A DNA stretch of 64,000 bases from the NCBI GenBank assembly GCA_013297925.1, contig JAAFJC010000006.1:1-64000 (forward strand). The letters are read 5' to 3'. A program made the position numbers and the translations under genes. The notes below the pieces were generated by a model. The model was not told the DNA's origin. It was given only the letters and a program-made list of their open reading frames with translations, and searched no databases. Position 1 is the stretch's first letter, and each line of letters begins with the position of its first letter. Below are positions 44,815 to 53,535 of the stretch, piece after piece. The stretch is from Comamonadaceae bacterium. GTDB taxonomy: Bacteria > Pseudomonadota > Gammaproteobacteria > Burkholderiales > Burkholderiaceae_C.

Positions 44815-45372
44815 ATGCTCGAAGAAATAGCAGTACGCCATCAGCGGCAAGATCAAGCCCAGCATCGTGCCTAAACAATAGGCTCTGAAACGCATGCCAG
44901 ACATGGCCAAAGCGTAGTTCAGCGCAGGAAGCGTTTGGAAGAGAACGCGCGCAATGAATGTGCTGCGCAAGGGATGCGCGTCCAACTGCTCCAGCGTCTT
45001 AAGCAACCAGCGCCCCGGCAGAGCGCGCAAGGCGTCACCGCCGAGCCAGCGCACCAGTAGAAAAGTCAGCACGCAAGATACGCAGGCCGCCACATACGTG
45101 ACAACGCAGCCCATGCCTTGCCCCAAGGCCAACACAGCCGCTGCTAGAAACAGCCAACCGGGAATTTGCACCAGATTGCCCAATACAAACAGCAGCAAAA
45201 AGATGAAAAATCCTTGCACAGGATGCCCTTCCAACTGCTCACGAACATAGGCCAGATTCAGATGCCCGCGCAGCCCGGAGAGGCTAAACACCAGCGCCAG
45301 CACGGCAAGAAAAAGCAGCACACCCAAGAGGCGCTGATGGCGGCGGAGAAATGGCATCAGTTGCTTGATCAT
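44788..45372 (-). CDS. TVP38/TMEM64 (VTT-domain) membrane protein
   Basis: 194 residues with about 5 spans. LLLFVLGNLVQIPGWLFLAAAVLALGQGMGCVVTY is the VTT domain centre (in part: NLVQIPGWLFLAAAVLALG), and RVLFQTLPALNYALAMSGMRF is a conserved loop. DedA-superfamily proteins take part in lipid or ion transport at the inner membrane. Its start abuts the Nif3 gene's stop (1 bp overlap), so the two are co-transcribed. Confidence 0.85.
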   Translation of the reverse strand: MIKQLMPFLRRHQRLLGVLLFLAVLALVFSLSGLRGHLNLAYVREQLEGHPVQGFFIFLLLFVLGNLVQIPGWLFLAAAVLALGQGMGCVVTYVAACVSCVLTFLLVRWLGGDALRALPGRWLLKTLEQLDAHPLRSTFIARVLFQTLPALNYALAMSGMRFRAYCLGTMLGLILPLMAYCYFFEHLARLMHLR

Positions 45373-46133
45373 CAGGCAGGATTATCAATATCCACAAACT
45401 CATGCTCAAGCCCCAACTGCTGGGCTATCGTGCCGGCCACCGCTGGCGCGCCATAGCGCTCGCTCGCATGATGGCCGCAAGCGATGTAGCTCACGCCCAT
45501 CTCGCGCGCGTAGTGCGCCTGCGGCTCAGAAATCTCGCCCGTGATGTACACATCTGCGCCCGCAGCAATCGCCGCTTCAAAATAGCCTTGCGCACCGCCT
45601 GTGCACCACGCTACATTTTTTATATCACCTCGCGCAGTGTTTATGCCGGCTACTTGCCGATTTAGCTTTAGATTCAGATGATTTAATAAGCTTGGGAAGT
45701 CCGCCAAGGGAGCGGTACCTAGCCATCCGAGATCTTGCTCACCGAAGCGACCAAACTCTCCATTTTCCAATGGTGTGAAGCCCAGCAGCTTGCCCAGTTG
45801 CGCGTTGTTGCCCAGCGTTGGGTGCGCGTCAAGTGGCAAGTGATAGGCATAGAGATTGATGTCGTGCGCCAACAGCTTTTGCAGCCGCTGCTTCATCCAA
45901 CCCGTTACGCGGCCATCTTGCCCACGCCAAAAGAGGCCGTGGTGCACAAAAATCGCATCTGCGCCGCGCTCAATCGCCGCGTCAATCAAAGCCACAGAAG
46001 CCGTCACACCTGAGATGATTTTGCGAATCTCGGCTTTACCCTCCACCTGCAAGCCATTGGGCCCATAGTCTTTGAAGCGCTCGGGCTGGAGAAGCTGATT
46101 AAAGGCGGCAGAGAGTTGGTCGCGGGAAGTCAT
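45372..46133 (-). CDS. Nif3-like dinuclear metal centre hydrolase family protein
   Basis: 253 residues. Metal ligands are in DAIFVHHGLFWRG, LYAYHLPLDAHPTLGNNAQL and YIACGHHASERYGAPAVA. Family members (YbgI, NIF3) form hexamers with two metal ions; GTP cyclohydrolase activity has been claimed for some. A repeat copy is read in frame in the middle of the protein (VAGINTARGDIKNVA), between two conserved blocks. The start at 46133 is assigned from the family. Confidence 0.92.
   Translation of the reverse strand: MTSRDQLSAAFNQLLQPERFKDYGPNGLQVEGKAEIRKIISGVTASVALIDAAIERGADAIFVHHGLFWRGQDGRVTGWMKQRLQKLLAHDINLYAYHLPLDAHPTLGNNAQLGKLLGFTPLENGEFGRFGEQDLGWLGTAPLADFPSLLNHLNLKLNRQVAGINTARGDIKNVAWCTGGAQGYFEAAIAAGADVYITGEISEPQAHYAREMGVSYIACGHHASERYGAPAVAGTIAQQLGLEHEFVDIDNPA
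45610..45658 (+). repeat. Interspersed repeat, copy in the Nif3-like gene
   Basis: GCTACATTTTTTATATC, then CTCGCGCAGTGTTTATGCCGGC. Antisense to the gene; read as AGINTARGDIKNVA, the same frame as in dapF. Confidence 0.75.
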
Positions 46134-46199
46134 GGCTAGAACAAGATCCAAGTAGTTCCACCATCTTAAGCGCTCCCACGCCTGAGTCACAATCACTGC

Positions 46200-47516
46200 A
46201 TGCAACGCCCCAATATCATCTTCATCGTGGCCGACGATCTCGGCTATGCCGATCTAGGCTGCTATGGCGGGCGCGGCTTTGATGGCACAGGGCGCGAGTC
46301 TGTGTCACCGAATCTGGACAAGCTCGCCGCCAGCGGCATGAAGTTCACGCAGGGCTACAGCAACTCTCCCGTTTGCTCGCCCACCCGCTTTGCCATGATC
46401 ACGGCACGCTGGCAATACCGCTTGCGCGGCGCGCTCGATGAGCCGATCAAATCTTCCAGCAAAGGCAGCACCACGCTCGGCTTGCCGCCAGACCAACCCA
46501 CCCTATCCGGCATGTTGCGCGAAGCTGGCTACCGCACTGCGCTGATCGGCAAATGGCATTTAGGCTATCCGCCGCATTTCGGCCCTTTGAAATCTGGCTA
46601 CGAAGAGTTCTTTGGCCCGATGAGCGGTGGCGTGGATTACTTCACCCATTGCTCATCTACTGGCGAGCACGATTTGTATTTTGGCGAGTACGAGAAAAAG
46701 GAAGACGGCTACTTGACCGACCTGCTCTCCAGCAAAGCCGTCGATTACGTGCAGCGCATGAGCCAAGGTGACAAGCCCTTTTTCCTCAGCCTGCACTACA
46801 CCGCACCCCATTGGCCATGGGAGACGCGCGATGATGCGCATGTTGCGCCAGAAGTGGCGAAGAACTTGTTTCACCTGCACGGCGGCAATATTCATAGCTA
46901 TCGCCGCATGATCCATCACATGGACGAAGGCATTGGCCAACTCGTCGATGCGCTGCGAGCAAACGGCCAACTCGACAATACGCTCATCGTGTTCACTAGC
47001 GACAACGGCGGCGAGCGCTTCTCAGACAATTGGCCGCTGGTGGGCGGCAAGATGGATTTGACAGAAGGCGGCATCCGCGTGCCCTACATCGCGCATTGGC
47101 CTGCGGTGATCCAAGCTAGCGGCGTGAGTGAGCAGCAGTGCCTCACGATGGATTGGAGCGCCACGATGCTCGCAATGGGCGGCGCAAGCCCTAAGCAGCC
47201 GCTCGATGGCGTGTCACTCCTGCCCGTGCTGCAAGGCGGCGCAGCTTTTGATCGCCCCCTGTATTGGCGCATGAACCATCGCAACCAACGTGCTCATCGC
47301 AGCGGCGATTGGAAATATCTCAAAGTGGATGAACACGAATACTTGTTCAACATCCCCGCAGACGAACGCGAACGCGCCAACCACGCGAGCCGCGAGCCCC
47401 AGCGGCTCGCGCAGATGCGCGCCGAGTGGGAGCGCTGGGCTGCCACGATGCCGGGCATTCCAGCAGATGCAACCGTGAGTCTAGGCTTCGGCGTAAAAGA
47501 TATGCCGCAGCGCTAA
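46200..47516 (+). CDS. Sulfatase family hydrolase
   Basis: 438 residues. IIFIVADDLGYADLGCYGG gives the two metal-binding Asp residues; VCSPTRFAMITAR is the CxPxR sulfatase signature whose Cys becomes formylglycine; GKWHLG and LIVFTSDNGGE complete the active site. No signal peptide is visible, so it is either cytoplasmic or exported by another route. No maturation enzyme gene is present in the window. It overlaps the thioesterase stop by 4 bp (convergent). The substrate is unknown. Confidence 0.9.
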   Translation: MQRPNIIFIVADDLGYADLGCYGGRGFDGTGRESVSPNLDKLAASGMKFTQGYSNSPVCSPTRFAMITARWQYRLRGALDEPIKSSSKGSTTLGLPPDQPTLSGMLREAGYRTALIGKWHLGYPPHFGPLKSGYEEFFGPMSGGVDYFTHCSSTGEHDLYFGEYEKKEDGYLTDLLSSKAVDYVQRMSQGDKPFFLSLHYTAPHWPWETRDDAHVAPEVAKNLFHLHGGNIHSYRRMIHHMDEGIGQLVDALRANGQLDNTLIVFTSDNGGERFSDNWPLVGGKMDLTEGGIRVPYIAHWPAVIQASGVSEQQCLTMDWSATMLAMGGASPKQPLDGVSLLPVLQGGAAFDRPLYWRMNHRNQRAHRSGDWKYLKVDEHEYLFNIPADERERANHASREPQRLAQMRAEWERWAATMPGIPADATVSLGFGVKDMPQR

Positions 47517-48046
47517 ACTTTCAAGCTCTCCATCAGCGAGCTCTCAGCCTTGATCCAATGCGCCACCTGCGGCAGGAGTGGTGAGGGTGTAAAGGTTTGC
47601 CCGCCTTTGGCGTAAGCGATCTCATTGGGCACCAAGCCTTGCTTGCCAACCGCAGCACCTTTCATATAACCCGCTGCGCAGAGCGTGCCATCCATGCGGC
47701 GAAACTCAAAGCGCATGTAATTCCAAAACTCATCGGCGCAATCCAGTTGAAAGCTCAATTGATAGCGCTCAAAAGGTTTGAGCCCTTTGCGGTAAGTGAC
47801 GAATGAGCCGCCAGACATCGGCCTCCAACCCGACGACAGCATGGCCTGCGCAAAGCCCGAGCGCACGAAGTACTCGATGATCATCAAATCAATCAAAGTA
47901 AGGTAACGGCCATTGTTCATATGGCCGTTGATGTCAATATCGTTCGGCCAAACGCGCAGCGTTCGCGTGATCGTGTCGCCGGGCACGATGCGCGGCATGC
48001 GCCAAGCGCGAAATATGGCCCAGATCAGTCTCAAATACAGGTTCAC
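47513..48046 (-). CDS. 4HBT-fold thioesterase family protein
   Basis: 177 residues. RVWPNDIDINGHMNNGRYLTLIDL is the conserved hotdog block. VNLYLRLIWAIFRAW starts the protein, as in relatives. The GTG start at 48046 has GGAG 7 bp upstream; a longer open frame beyond it is not conserved. It is divergent from the MarR gene, with two operator-like palindromes between them. The weaker paralogue at 50861 shares the fold. Confidence 0.8.
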   Translation of the reverse strand: MNLYLRLIWAIFRAWRMPRIVPGDTITRTLRVWPNDIDINGHMNNGRYLTLIDLMIIEYFVRSGFAQAMLSSGWRPMSGGSFVTYRKGLKPFERYQLSFQLDCADEFWNYMRFEFRRMDGTLCAAGYMKGAAVGKQGLVPNEIAYAKGGQTFTPSPLLPQVAHWIKAESSLMESLKV

Positions 48047-48062
48047 GGCGGCACTCCATTTA

Positions 48063-48096
48063 GTTCGATAACGAACATTATAGTTCTTTTGCGAAC
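48063..48096. promoter_or_regulatory. Tandem MarR-type operators
   Basis: Two inverted repeats with centres 20 bp apart: GTTCGATAACGAAC (48063-48076, GTTCG-N4-CGAAC, perfect arms) and GTTCTTTTGCGAAC (48083-48096, one mismatch). They lie between the divergent thioesterase and MarR genes. Spacing of two helical turns suits cooperative binding. Confidence 0.8.
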
Positions 48097-48134
48097 GATT
48101 TGCAGGGCGCACGTTACACTCAACAGAATTCACG

Positions 48135-48620
48135 ATGAGCATTTCCAAAACCCGCACAAAGAACGCCAGCAGCGAGCCCAGCTTTGAGGTTGTGCGCTCT
48201 TGGCTGTCGGTTGTGAAGGCGTATAACCAATGCGATGCGTTGCTGGCTCGCGGCTTGGCCACCATTGGTCTGCGCAACCCCGAGTATGAAATTTTGGCCA
48301 ATTTGCTGCGCGAGCCCGGCCTCTCCCAGCAAGCTCTGGCCGAGCGCTGCTTCACGGCCAAAAGTCATATCTCTGCCCTACTCACCAGCATGCAAGAGCG
48401 CGGCTGGCTGCGCCGCGAAAATCATCCGCTAGATGCGCGTGCCAAAAGCCTGTTTCTCGAGCCGGATGGCCAGGCCATGGCGGAGCGCGGCAAACGCATT
48501 CAAGCGGAAACGGTGAAAGTCATGGCAGCAGCCATTTCCCCCGAGCAGCTACGGCAAGTGCATGAGGCCATGCTTTCAGTCAGCGCGGCATTGGATGAAC
48601 GCTTACGCAACACAAGTTAA
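48135..48620 (+). CDS. MarR family transcriptional regulator
   Basis: 161 residues. Winged helix shown by GLSQQALAERCFTAKSHISALLTSMQERGWL and ENHPLDARAKSLFLEPDG. It probably represses itself and the divergent thioesterase gene through the two palindromes upstream. Ligand unknown. The DegS-like gene follows after 23 bp. Confidence 0.92.
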   Translation: MSISKTRTKNASSEPSFEVVRSWLSVVKAYNQCDALLARGLATIGLRNPEYEILANLLREPGLSQQALAERCFTAKSHISALLTSMQERGWLRRENHPLDARAKSLFLEPDGQAMAERGKRIQAETVKVMAAAISPEQLRQVHEAMLSVSAALDERLRNTS

Positions 48621-48643
48621 CAAGCAATAGCGATAATCAGGCT

Positions 48644-49819
48644 ATGCGTAAATTTTGGCTTCTCTTTTCTCAAGCAGTGACAGTCTTACTGGCGGCGTAT
48701 TTCGTGGTGGCCACGCTCAAGCCCGATTGGCTTCGGCGCGCGCCGCGTATGGGTTTTGGCAGTGCGCCTACCAGTGGCGTGGTGCCCGTGATTGAAGCGC
48801 CTGCTACTAATTCAGGAGCAACTCCCGCAGGCAGCTACCGAGCTGCAGCTCAAAAAGCATCCGCAGCCGTGGTGAGCATTGCTACAGCTACAGCAGCCAA
48901 AGCCAATCCGCGCGCGAACGATCCTTGGTTTAAATTCTTCTTCGGCGATCAACCCCAGCAGCAGCAAAGCGGCTTGGGCTCCGGCGTGATCGTCAGCCCC
49001 ACGGGCTATGTACTCACCAATAATCACGTGGTTGAAGGCGCGGACGAAATCGAAGTCACGCTCAACGATGGTCGCAAAGCCAAAGCCAAAATCATCGGCA
49101 CCGATCCCGAAACGGATTTGGCGCTGCTCAAAATTGATCTCGACAAACTCCCTGTGATCGTTCTCGGCAATGCAGAGAGCATGCAAGTAGGCGATCAGGT
49201 GCTCGCGATTGGCAACCCCTTTGGCCTCGGCCAAACCGTCTCAGCCGGCATCGTGAGCGCGCTCGGGCGCAACCAACTCGGCATCAACACCTTCGAGAAT
49301 TTCATCCAGACCGATGCGGCGATTAACCCCGGCAACTCGGGCGGCGCATTGGTCGATGTGAATGGCAATTTGCTCGGCATCAACACCGCCATCTACAGCC
49401 GCTCCGGCGGCAGCATGGGCATCGGCTTTGCCATCCCCGTGTCAACAGCCCGCATGGTGATGGATGGCCTCGTGAAAGACGGCCAAGTCACACGCGGCTG
49501 GATCGGCGTGGAGCCACAAGAGCTCACACAAGAATTGGCTGAGACGTTCAATCTCAAAACGGCTGGCGGCAACTTGCAAGGCGTGATCATCACTGGCGTC
49601 TTGCAAAACGGCCCAGCCGCCAAAGCAGGCATTCAGCCAGGCGATGTGATCACGCAAGTAGCAGGCATCGCCGTAGCCAACGTGCCCAGCCTGCTTGCCA
49701 ATGTAGCTGCCCTCAAACCCGGCAGCAGCGCGAAATTCAGTGTGCGCAGAGCGGATAAAGCGATGGAGCTGGATGTGACACCTGCGCCTAGACCGAAGAG
49801 GCCGGTTCAGCAGCGTTAA
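48644..49819 (+). CDS. DegS/HtrA-type serine protease with one PDZ domain
   Basis: 391 residues. An N-terminal membrane anchor (FWLLFSQAVTVLLAAYFVVA) is followed by the trypsin-like domain: His in VLTNNHVVEGAD, Asp in DPETDLALLKID, Ser in INPGNSGGALVD. One C-terminal PDZ (GPAAKAGIQPGDVITQVAG) makes it DegS-like rather than two-PDZ DegP/DegQ. It probably acts in the periplasm in envelope stress response. A short repeat at 48802 lies in the linker (ATNSGAT). Confidence 0.9.
   Translation: MRKFWLLFSQAVTVLLAAYFVVATLKPDWLRRAPRMGFGSAPTSGVVPVIEAPATNSGATPAGSYRAAAQKASAAVVSIATATAAKANPRANDPWFKFFFGDQPQQQQSGLGSGVIVSPTGYVLTNNHVVEGADEIEVTLNDGRKAKAKIIGTDPETDLALLKIDLDKLPVIVLGNAESMQVGDQVLAIGNPFGLGQTVSAGIVSALGRNQLGINTFENFIQTDAAINPGNSGGALVDVNGNLLGINTAIYSRSGGSMGIGFAIPVSTARMVMDGLVKDGQVTRGWIGVEPQELTQELAETFNLKTAGGNLQGVIITGVLQNGPAAKAGIQPGDVITQVAGIAVANVPSLLANVAALKPGSSAKFSVRRADKAMELDVTPAPRPKRPVQQR
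48802..48822 (+). repeat. Short repeat (GCTACTAATTCAGGAGC), copy in the DegS-like gene
   Basis: TGCTACTAATTCAGGAGCAAC, matching 18 of 21 positions with 30357-30377. Read in frame as ATNSGAT in the linker after the membrane anchor. Confidence 0.55.
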
Positions 49820-49848
49820 ATAACCTTTAAATCATTGATTTGATTCAT

Positions 49849-49889
49849 TTTTCAACATAGAATCGATTTTCTTGAATTTATGTTGAAAA
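49849..49889. promoter_or_regulatory. Inverted repeat before the nucleotidyltransferase gene
   Basis: TTTTCAACATA (49849-49859) and TATGTTGAAAA (49879-49889) are perfect 11-bp inverted arms with a 19-bp spacer, ending 3 bp before the GTG start. A likely operator or a 5' hairpin. Confidence 0.7.
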
Positions 49890-49892
49890 TTC

Positions 49893-50834
49893 GTGTTCAC
49901 CGAGCTCACTGACGCGCAAAAACGGCAATACATCGATGCCGAATCGGCCTTCCGCGCTTTGGAAGAGGCTTTGCATGAGGCATCAACAGTGCGCGGCGCG
50001 ATGTTTTGGCGCACGCAAAATGGCACGGAGTATTTGATTCGCAGCAGTGTGACAGGTTTGCAAAAATCACTGGGCGCGAAAACCGCCGAGCTACAAACCG
50101 TTTACGAGCGTTTCACTGAACGCAAAGCCGAGCTGCAAGAGCGCGTCAAGTCTCTGAAAGCAGCGGTGCAGCAAGACCAACGCTTGAATCGCGCGTTACG
50201 CGTCGGCCGCACACCGAAAGACGTGATCGCCGTGTTGCAAGCGCTGGCGCTAGCCGGGCTGTCCAAGCATTTCCTCACGGTGGGCACAAATGCTGTGTAT
50301 GCCTACGAGAGCGCGGCAGGCGTGCGCGTGCAAGCCGATGCCACTGCCACGCGCGACATGGATTTGCTGTTTGATACGCGCCAGCGGCTGCAATTTGCCA
50401 CACAGCTTCAGCGCTTGGACAGTTCGTTTCTGGCCGTGCTGCGCAAAGCAGATAAAAGCTACCGCGTGCGCACTGGCCAGCGCTACACCGTGGTCAATCA
50501 AAAAGGCTATGAAGTGGATGTGATCCGACGCATGGCCAAAGATGGTGATCCGCATCCGATGGCACTTAGCGAGCATGAGGATGAAATCTGGCCCGTGCAA
50601 GTGGGCAGCGGCGAAGCGCTCATCGCAGGCCGCCGCTTTGACGCACTCGTCATCGGCACAGACGGCAGCATGGCCAGAATGCATGTGCCGCATCCGCTGG
50701 ATTTTGTGCGACTTAAGAAGAAGCTCTCAAAGAGTGCGAGCCGCGATCCGCTGAAGAAATCGAAGGATGGGTTGCAGTCGGAGATTGTGGCTCAGCTCAT
50801 CACTGAATACCTGCCACAACTCAGCCTCAACTAA
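49893..50834 (+). CDS. GSU2403-type nucleotidyltransferase fold protein
   Basis: 313 residues. A coiled-coil N-terminal half (TVYERFTERKAELQERVKSLK) is followed by a nucleotidyltransferase fold: HFLTVGTNAVYAYESAAG and ATATRDMDLLFD (the DxD metal site), then RYTVVNQKGYEVDVIRRM. The gene begins with GTG. Such orphan genes can be the enzyme half of toxin-antitoxin-like pairs; no partner is visible here. Function unassigned. Confidence 0.75.
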   Translation: MFTELTDAQKRQYIDAESAFRALEEALHEASTVRGAMFWRTQNGTEYLIRSSVTGLQKSLGAKTAELQTVYERFTERKAELQERVKSLKAAVQQDQRLNRALRVGRTPKDVIAVLQALALAGLSKHFLTVGTNAVYAYESAAGVRVQADATATRDMDLLFDTRQRLQFATQLQRLDSSFLAVLRKADKSYRVRTGQRYTVVNQKGYEVDVIRRMAKDGDPHPMALSEHEDEIWPVQVGSGEALIAGRRFDALVIGTDGSMARMHVPHPLDFVRLKKKLSKSASRDPLKKSKDGLQSEIVAQLITEYLPQLSLN

Positions 50835-50860
50835 TTTCGCTCTTCATTAGCTCATCGTAT

Positions 50861-51298
50861 TTACGGCGTCAGCTGCGCGGGTGCAATAGTCAAGCGCCCC
50901 CGCTTAAACTTAGCCTTAACATGCACTGTGGCGCATAGCTGCTCACCCCGATAAAACACATGCTCAAAGTGGATAAATCTGTCATCTTTTGCGCTGATGC
51001 GGGTTAAGACGCGAACACGATTGAGCACATGGATGGGTTGAGAAAATTGAATGTGCTGCTCAGCGTTCACCATCACGCAACTGTTGTGGCGCAGCGACTG
51101 CAGTAAACCGCTGCGGACGCCAAAGTCCAGTTGTGCGGCTTCGGCCATTTGAAAGTAACGATCACTTTTGAGGGTGCGGATGCCAACATCCAATGGTGAC
51201 ACCCAAAACCAGCAGTCGCACCCCTTGGTCAATATTTGTCTGTCCCGTCGCCAAACCGCCCAGCACAGGGTGAGAAAGTTACGCCAAAGGCCAGACAT
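50861..51298 (-). CDS. Thioesterase-like (4HBT/THEM6-type) protein
   Basis: 145 residues. WFWVSPLDVGIRTLKSDRYFQMAEAAQLDFGVRSG takes the place of the usual hotdog block (in part: PLDVGIRTLKSDRYFQMAEA), and AEQHIQFSQPIHVLNRVRVLTRI follows. The catalytic HMNNG-type sequence of the paralogue at 47513 is not conserved (GIRTLKSD instead), so activity is doubtful. It lies 11 bp beyond hisA in the same direction and may be co-transcribed with the his genes. Confidence 0.75.
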   Translation of the reverse strand: MSGLWRNFLTLCWAVWRRDRQILTKGCDCWFWVSPLDVGIRTLKSDRYFQMAEAAQLDFGVRSGLLQSLRHNSCVMVNAEQHIQFSQPIHVLNRVRVLTRISAKDDRFIHFEHVFYRGEQLCATVHVKAKFKRGRLTIAPAQLTP

Positions 51299-51309
51299 GT
51301 GCGGCGACT

Positions 51310-52068
51310 CTAGCCGTTCAACTCATCCGCCTTAACCTGCGCCGCCGCAAAATCCAAATCACCCGAATAAATCGCTCTACCGCAGATCACGCCTTCGATG
51401 CCTTCGTGCTCGACCGCGCAGAGCTTTTCGATGTCTTGCATGTTGGAGAGGCCGCCTGATGCGATCACGGGGATGGTGCTGGCGTTGGCAAGCTTGACTG
51501 TGGCTTCGATGTTGATGCCGCTGAGCATGCCGTCTCGCCCGATGTCGGTGTAGATGATGCTTTCCACGCCATAGTCTTCGTACTTTTTGGCGAGATCGGC
51601 CACGTCGTGGCCAGTGAGTTTGCTCCAGCCGTCGGTGGCGACTTTGCCGTCTTTCGCATCTAGGCCGACGATGATGTGGCCGCCGAAGGCTGTGCAGGCG
51701 TCTTGCAGAAAGCCGGGGCTTTTGATGGCGGCTGTGCCGATGATGACGTAACTCAATCCTGCATCGATATAACGCTCAATCGTGTCGAGATCGCGGATGC
51801 CGCCGCCCAGCTGCACGGGGATGGGGTCGTTGCCGGCATCGGTATGGGCTTGAATGGCTTTGAGGATGCCTTTGACAGCGGCGAGGTTTTGCGGTTTGCC
51901 AGCAAATGCACCGTTGAGATCGACCAAATGCAAACGGCGCGCGCCGGCATCGATCCAGCGCTGCGCCATCTCGACGGGATCACCGAACACGGTGGATTGC
52001 TCCATATCGCCTTGTTTGAGGCGCACGGCTTGGCCGTCTTTGAGGTCAATGGCGGGGATGAGGATCAT
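51310..52068 (-). CDS. hisA: Phosphoribosylformimino-AICAR ribotide isomerase
   Basis: 252 residues of the TIM-barrel HisA family. [19 protein letters not shown] holds the first catalytic Asp, VQLGGGIRD and [13 protein letters not shown] the second and the phosphate loops, and VIASGGLSN follows. It is the last visible gene of the his cluster; hisF and hisI/E are not in the window. Confidence 0.97.
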   Translation of the reverse strand: MILIPAIDLKDGQAVRLKQGDMEQSTVFGDPVEMAQRWIDAGARRLHLVDLNGAFAGKPQNLAAVKGILKAIQAHTDAGNDPIPVQLGGGIRDLDTIERYIDAGLSYVIIGTAAIKSPGFLQDACTAFGGHIIVGLDAKDGKVATDGWSKLTGHDVADLAKKYEDYGVESIIYTDIGRDGMLSGINIEATVKLANASTIPVIASGGLSNMQDIEKLCAVEHEGIEGVICGRAIYSGDLDFAAAQVKADELNG

Positions 52069-52075
52069 GATGTTT

Positions 52076-52188
52076 GATGACGGAATGATCGCGTGCTTTG
52101 CACGCTGATGACGAAATGACGAGTGCGTTTGCAAATCTTGCGGCGCAAGCCGCGTCATGCAAAGCGCAGCAAGCAATCATTTCGTCAT
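52076..52188. repeat. Inverted repeats between hisH and hisA
   Basis: GATGACGGAATGA (52076-52088) and GATGACGAAATGA (52107-52119) are direct near-copies; TCATTTCGTCAT (52177-52188) is inverted to the second, perfectly over 12 bp. TGCGTTTGCA-like and TGCAAAGCGCA-like inner segments extend the pairing. It could give a long mRNA hairpin between the two genes. Confidence 0.6.
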
Positions 52189-52196
52189 AAGAAAAG

Positions 52197-52856
52197 TCAT
52201 GGTTTCCAAGTTAGAAAGTTTTTATAGAGTTGCAGGCCCTGTGCGGCGCTTTTCTCGGGGTGGAATTGTGTGGCGAAAATATTATCGCGTGCGAGCGCGG
52301 CTGTAAAGCGCTGGCCATACTCGGTTTCCCCTGCGCTGTGTGCAGCAATTGACGGTTTGGCATAAAAGCTGTGCACGAAATAGAACCAGCTTTGATCGGG
52401 CACGCCGGCGTAGATGGGATGCGGCTGGGTTTGAAACACGCGATTCCAGCCCATTTGCGGCACTTTATAGCGGCTGCCATCGGGCTGTAGGCGTCCTTTT
52501 AGCTCAAACTTGTGCACATCACCCTTGAAGAGGCCAAGCCCTGGCGTGTCTTGCTCATCAGAATGATCGAGCAGCATTTGCATGCCAACGCAGACGCCAA
52601 ACATCGGCTTACTCGCCGCGGCTTCGAGCACAGCTTCTTGCAAACCGGAATCTTTCAAACAAGCCATGCAATCACGCATCGCGCCTTGGCCAGGCAGCAC
52701 AACGCGCTCAGCCGCACGCACCTCTTCTGGGCGCTGCGTGATGATGACTTGGAATGCCGTGCCTTGCGCCGAAGCTTTCACGGCGTTGGCCACCGAGCGC
52801 AGATTGCCCATACCGTAATCGACGACGGCAACAGTGGAGGAAGAAATAGAGGACAT
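52197..52856 (-). CDS. hisH: Imidazole glycerol phosphate synthase, glutaminase subunit
   Basis: 219 residues. The class I glutamine amidotransferase triad is visible: Cys in [17 protein letters not shown], and His plus Glu in [32 protein letters not shown] supports the oxyanion strand. HisF is expected elsewhere. It is separated from hisA by a 128-bp gap with inverted repeats and from hisB by a repeat copy. Confidence 0.97.
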   Translation of the reverse strand: MSSISSSTVAVVDYGMGNLRSVANAVKASAQGTAFQVIITQRPEEVRAAERVVLPGQGAMRDCMACLKDSGLQEAVLEAAASKPMFGVCVGMQMLLDHSDEQDTPGLGLFKGDVHKFELKGRLQPDGSRYKVPQMGWNRVFQTQPHPIYAGVPDQSWFYFVHSFYAKPSIAAHSAGETEYGQRFTAALARDNIFATQFHPEKSAAQGLQLYKNFLTWKP

Positions 52857-52860
52857 TTTT

Positions 52861-52911
52861 GCTATTTATTTAATAGCTGCTCGCGCACATATTCATTGGG
52901 CTAGAGGCCAA
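52861..52911 (+). repeat. Interspersed repeat, copy between hisH and hisB
   Basis: GCTATTTATTTAATAGC, then TGCTCGCGCACATATTC and GGGCTAGAGGCCAAT. It starts with the same hairpin and GCGCA core but has a different 3' tail from the other copies, so it may be a subtype. Confidence 0.6.
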
Positions 52912-52917
52912 TATTGC

Positions 52918-53508
52918 TTATAAACTGCCCTTGGTAGAGGGAATCACACCCGCGCTGCGCGGATCCAGCGTGAGCGCCATGCGCACAGCGCGTGCAAAGG
53001 CTTTGAAGATCGTCTCGCATTGGTGATGGGCGTTGTCGCCCTTCAGATTGTCAATGTGCAGCGTGCATTGCGCATGGTTCACAAAGCCTTGGAAGAATTC
53101 ATACGTGAGCTGGGTGTCAAAGCCGCCGATCATGCCGCTTTTGAAATCCACATCCATGTGCAGCCCTGGGCGGCCAGAGAAATCGACCACGACGCGAGAA
53201 AGCGCCTCATCCAGCGGCACATAAGCATGCCCATAGCGCCAAATGCCCGCCTTATCGCCCACGGCTTGCGCCACCGCTTGGCCGAGCGTGATGCCCACAT
53301 CTTCCACCGTGTGATGCCCATCAATATGCAAATCGCCCTGCGCTTTGATAGAGAGATCCATCAGCCCATGGCGTGCGATCTGATCCAGCATGTGGTCAAA
53401 AAAACCAATGCCCGTGGCCAGCTCAGCCTTGCCTGTGCCATCCAGATTCACAGCGACGGTGATCTGGGTTTCTTTGGTGTTGCGGGTGACTTCGGATTTG
53501 CGTTGCAT
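52918..53508 (-). CDS. hisB: Imidazoleglycerol-phosphate dehydratase
   Basis: 196 residues, the monofunctional form (no histidinol phosphatase domain). Mn-binding motifs are [26 protein letters not shown] and [17 protein letters not shown]. It lies 27 bp downstream of hisC. Confidence 0.97.
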   Translation of the reverse strand: MQRKSEVTRNTKETQITVAVNLDGTGKAELATGIGFFDHMLDQIARHGLMDLSIKAQGDLHIDGHHTVEDVGITLGQAVAQAVGDKAGIWRYGHAYVPLDEALSRVVVDFSGRPGLHMDVDFKSGMIGGFDTQLTYEFFQGFVNHAQCTLHIDNLKGDNAHHQCETIFKAFARAVRMALTLDPRSAGVIPSTKGSL

Positions 53509-53535
53509 GGGTGTATTGTCGCAGAGCTTATGGGC

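Noticed and set aside
48047-48361. Upstream extension of the thioesterase frame by about 105 codons
   Set aside because: It runs across the operator palindromes and the divergent MarR gene; the GTG at 48046 with GGAG and a family-like start is better.
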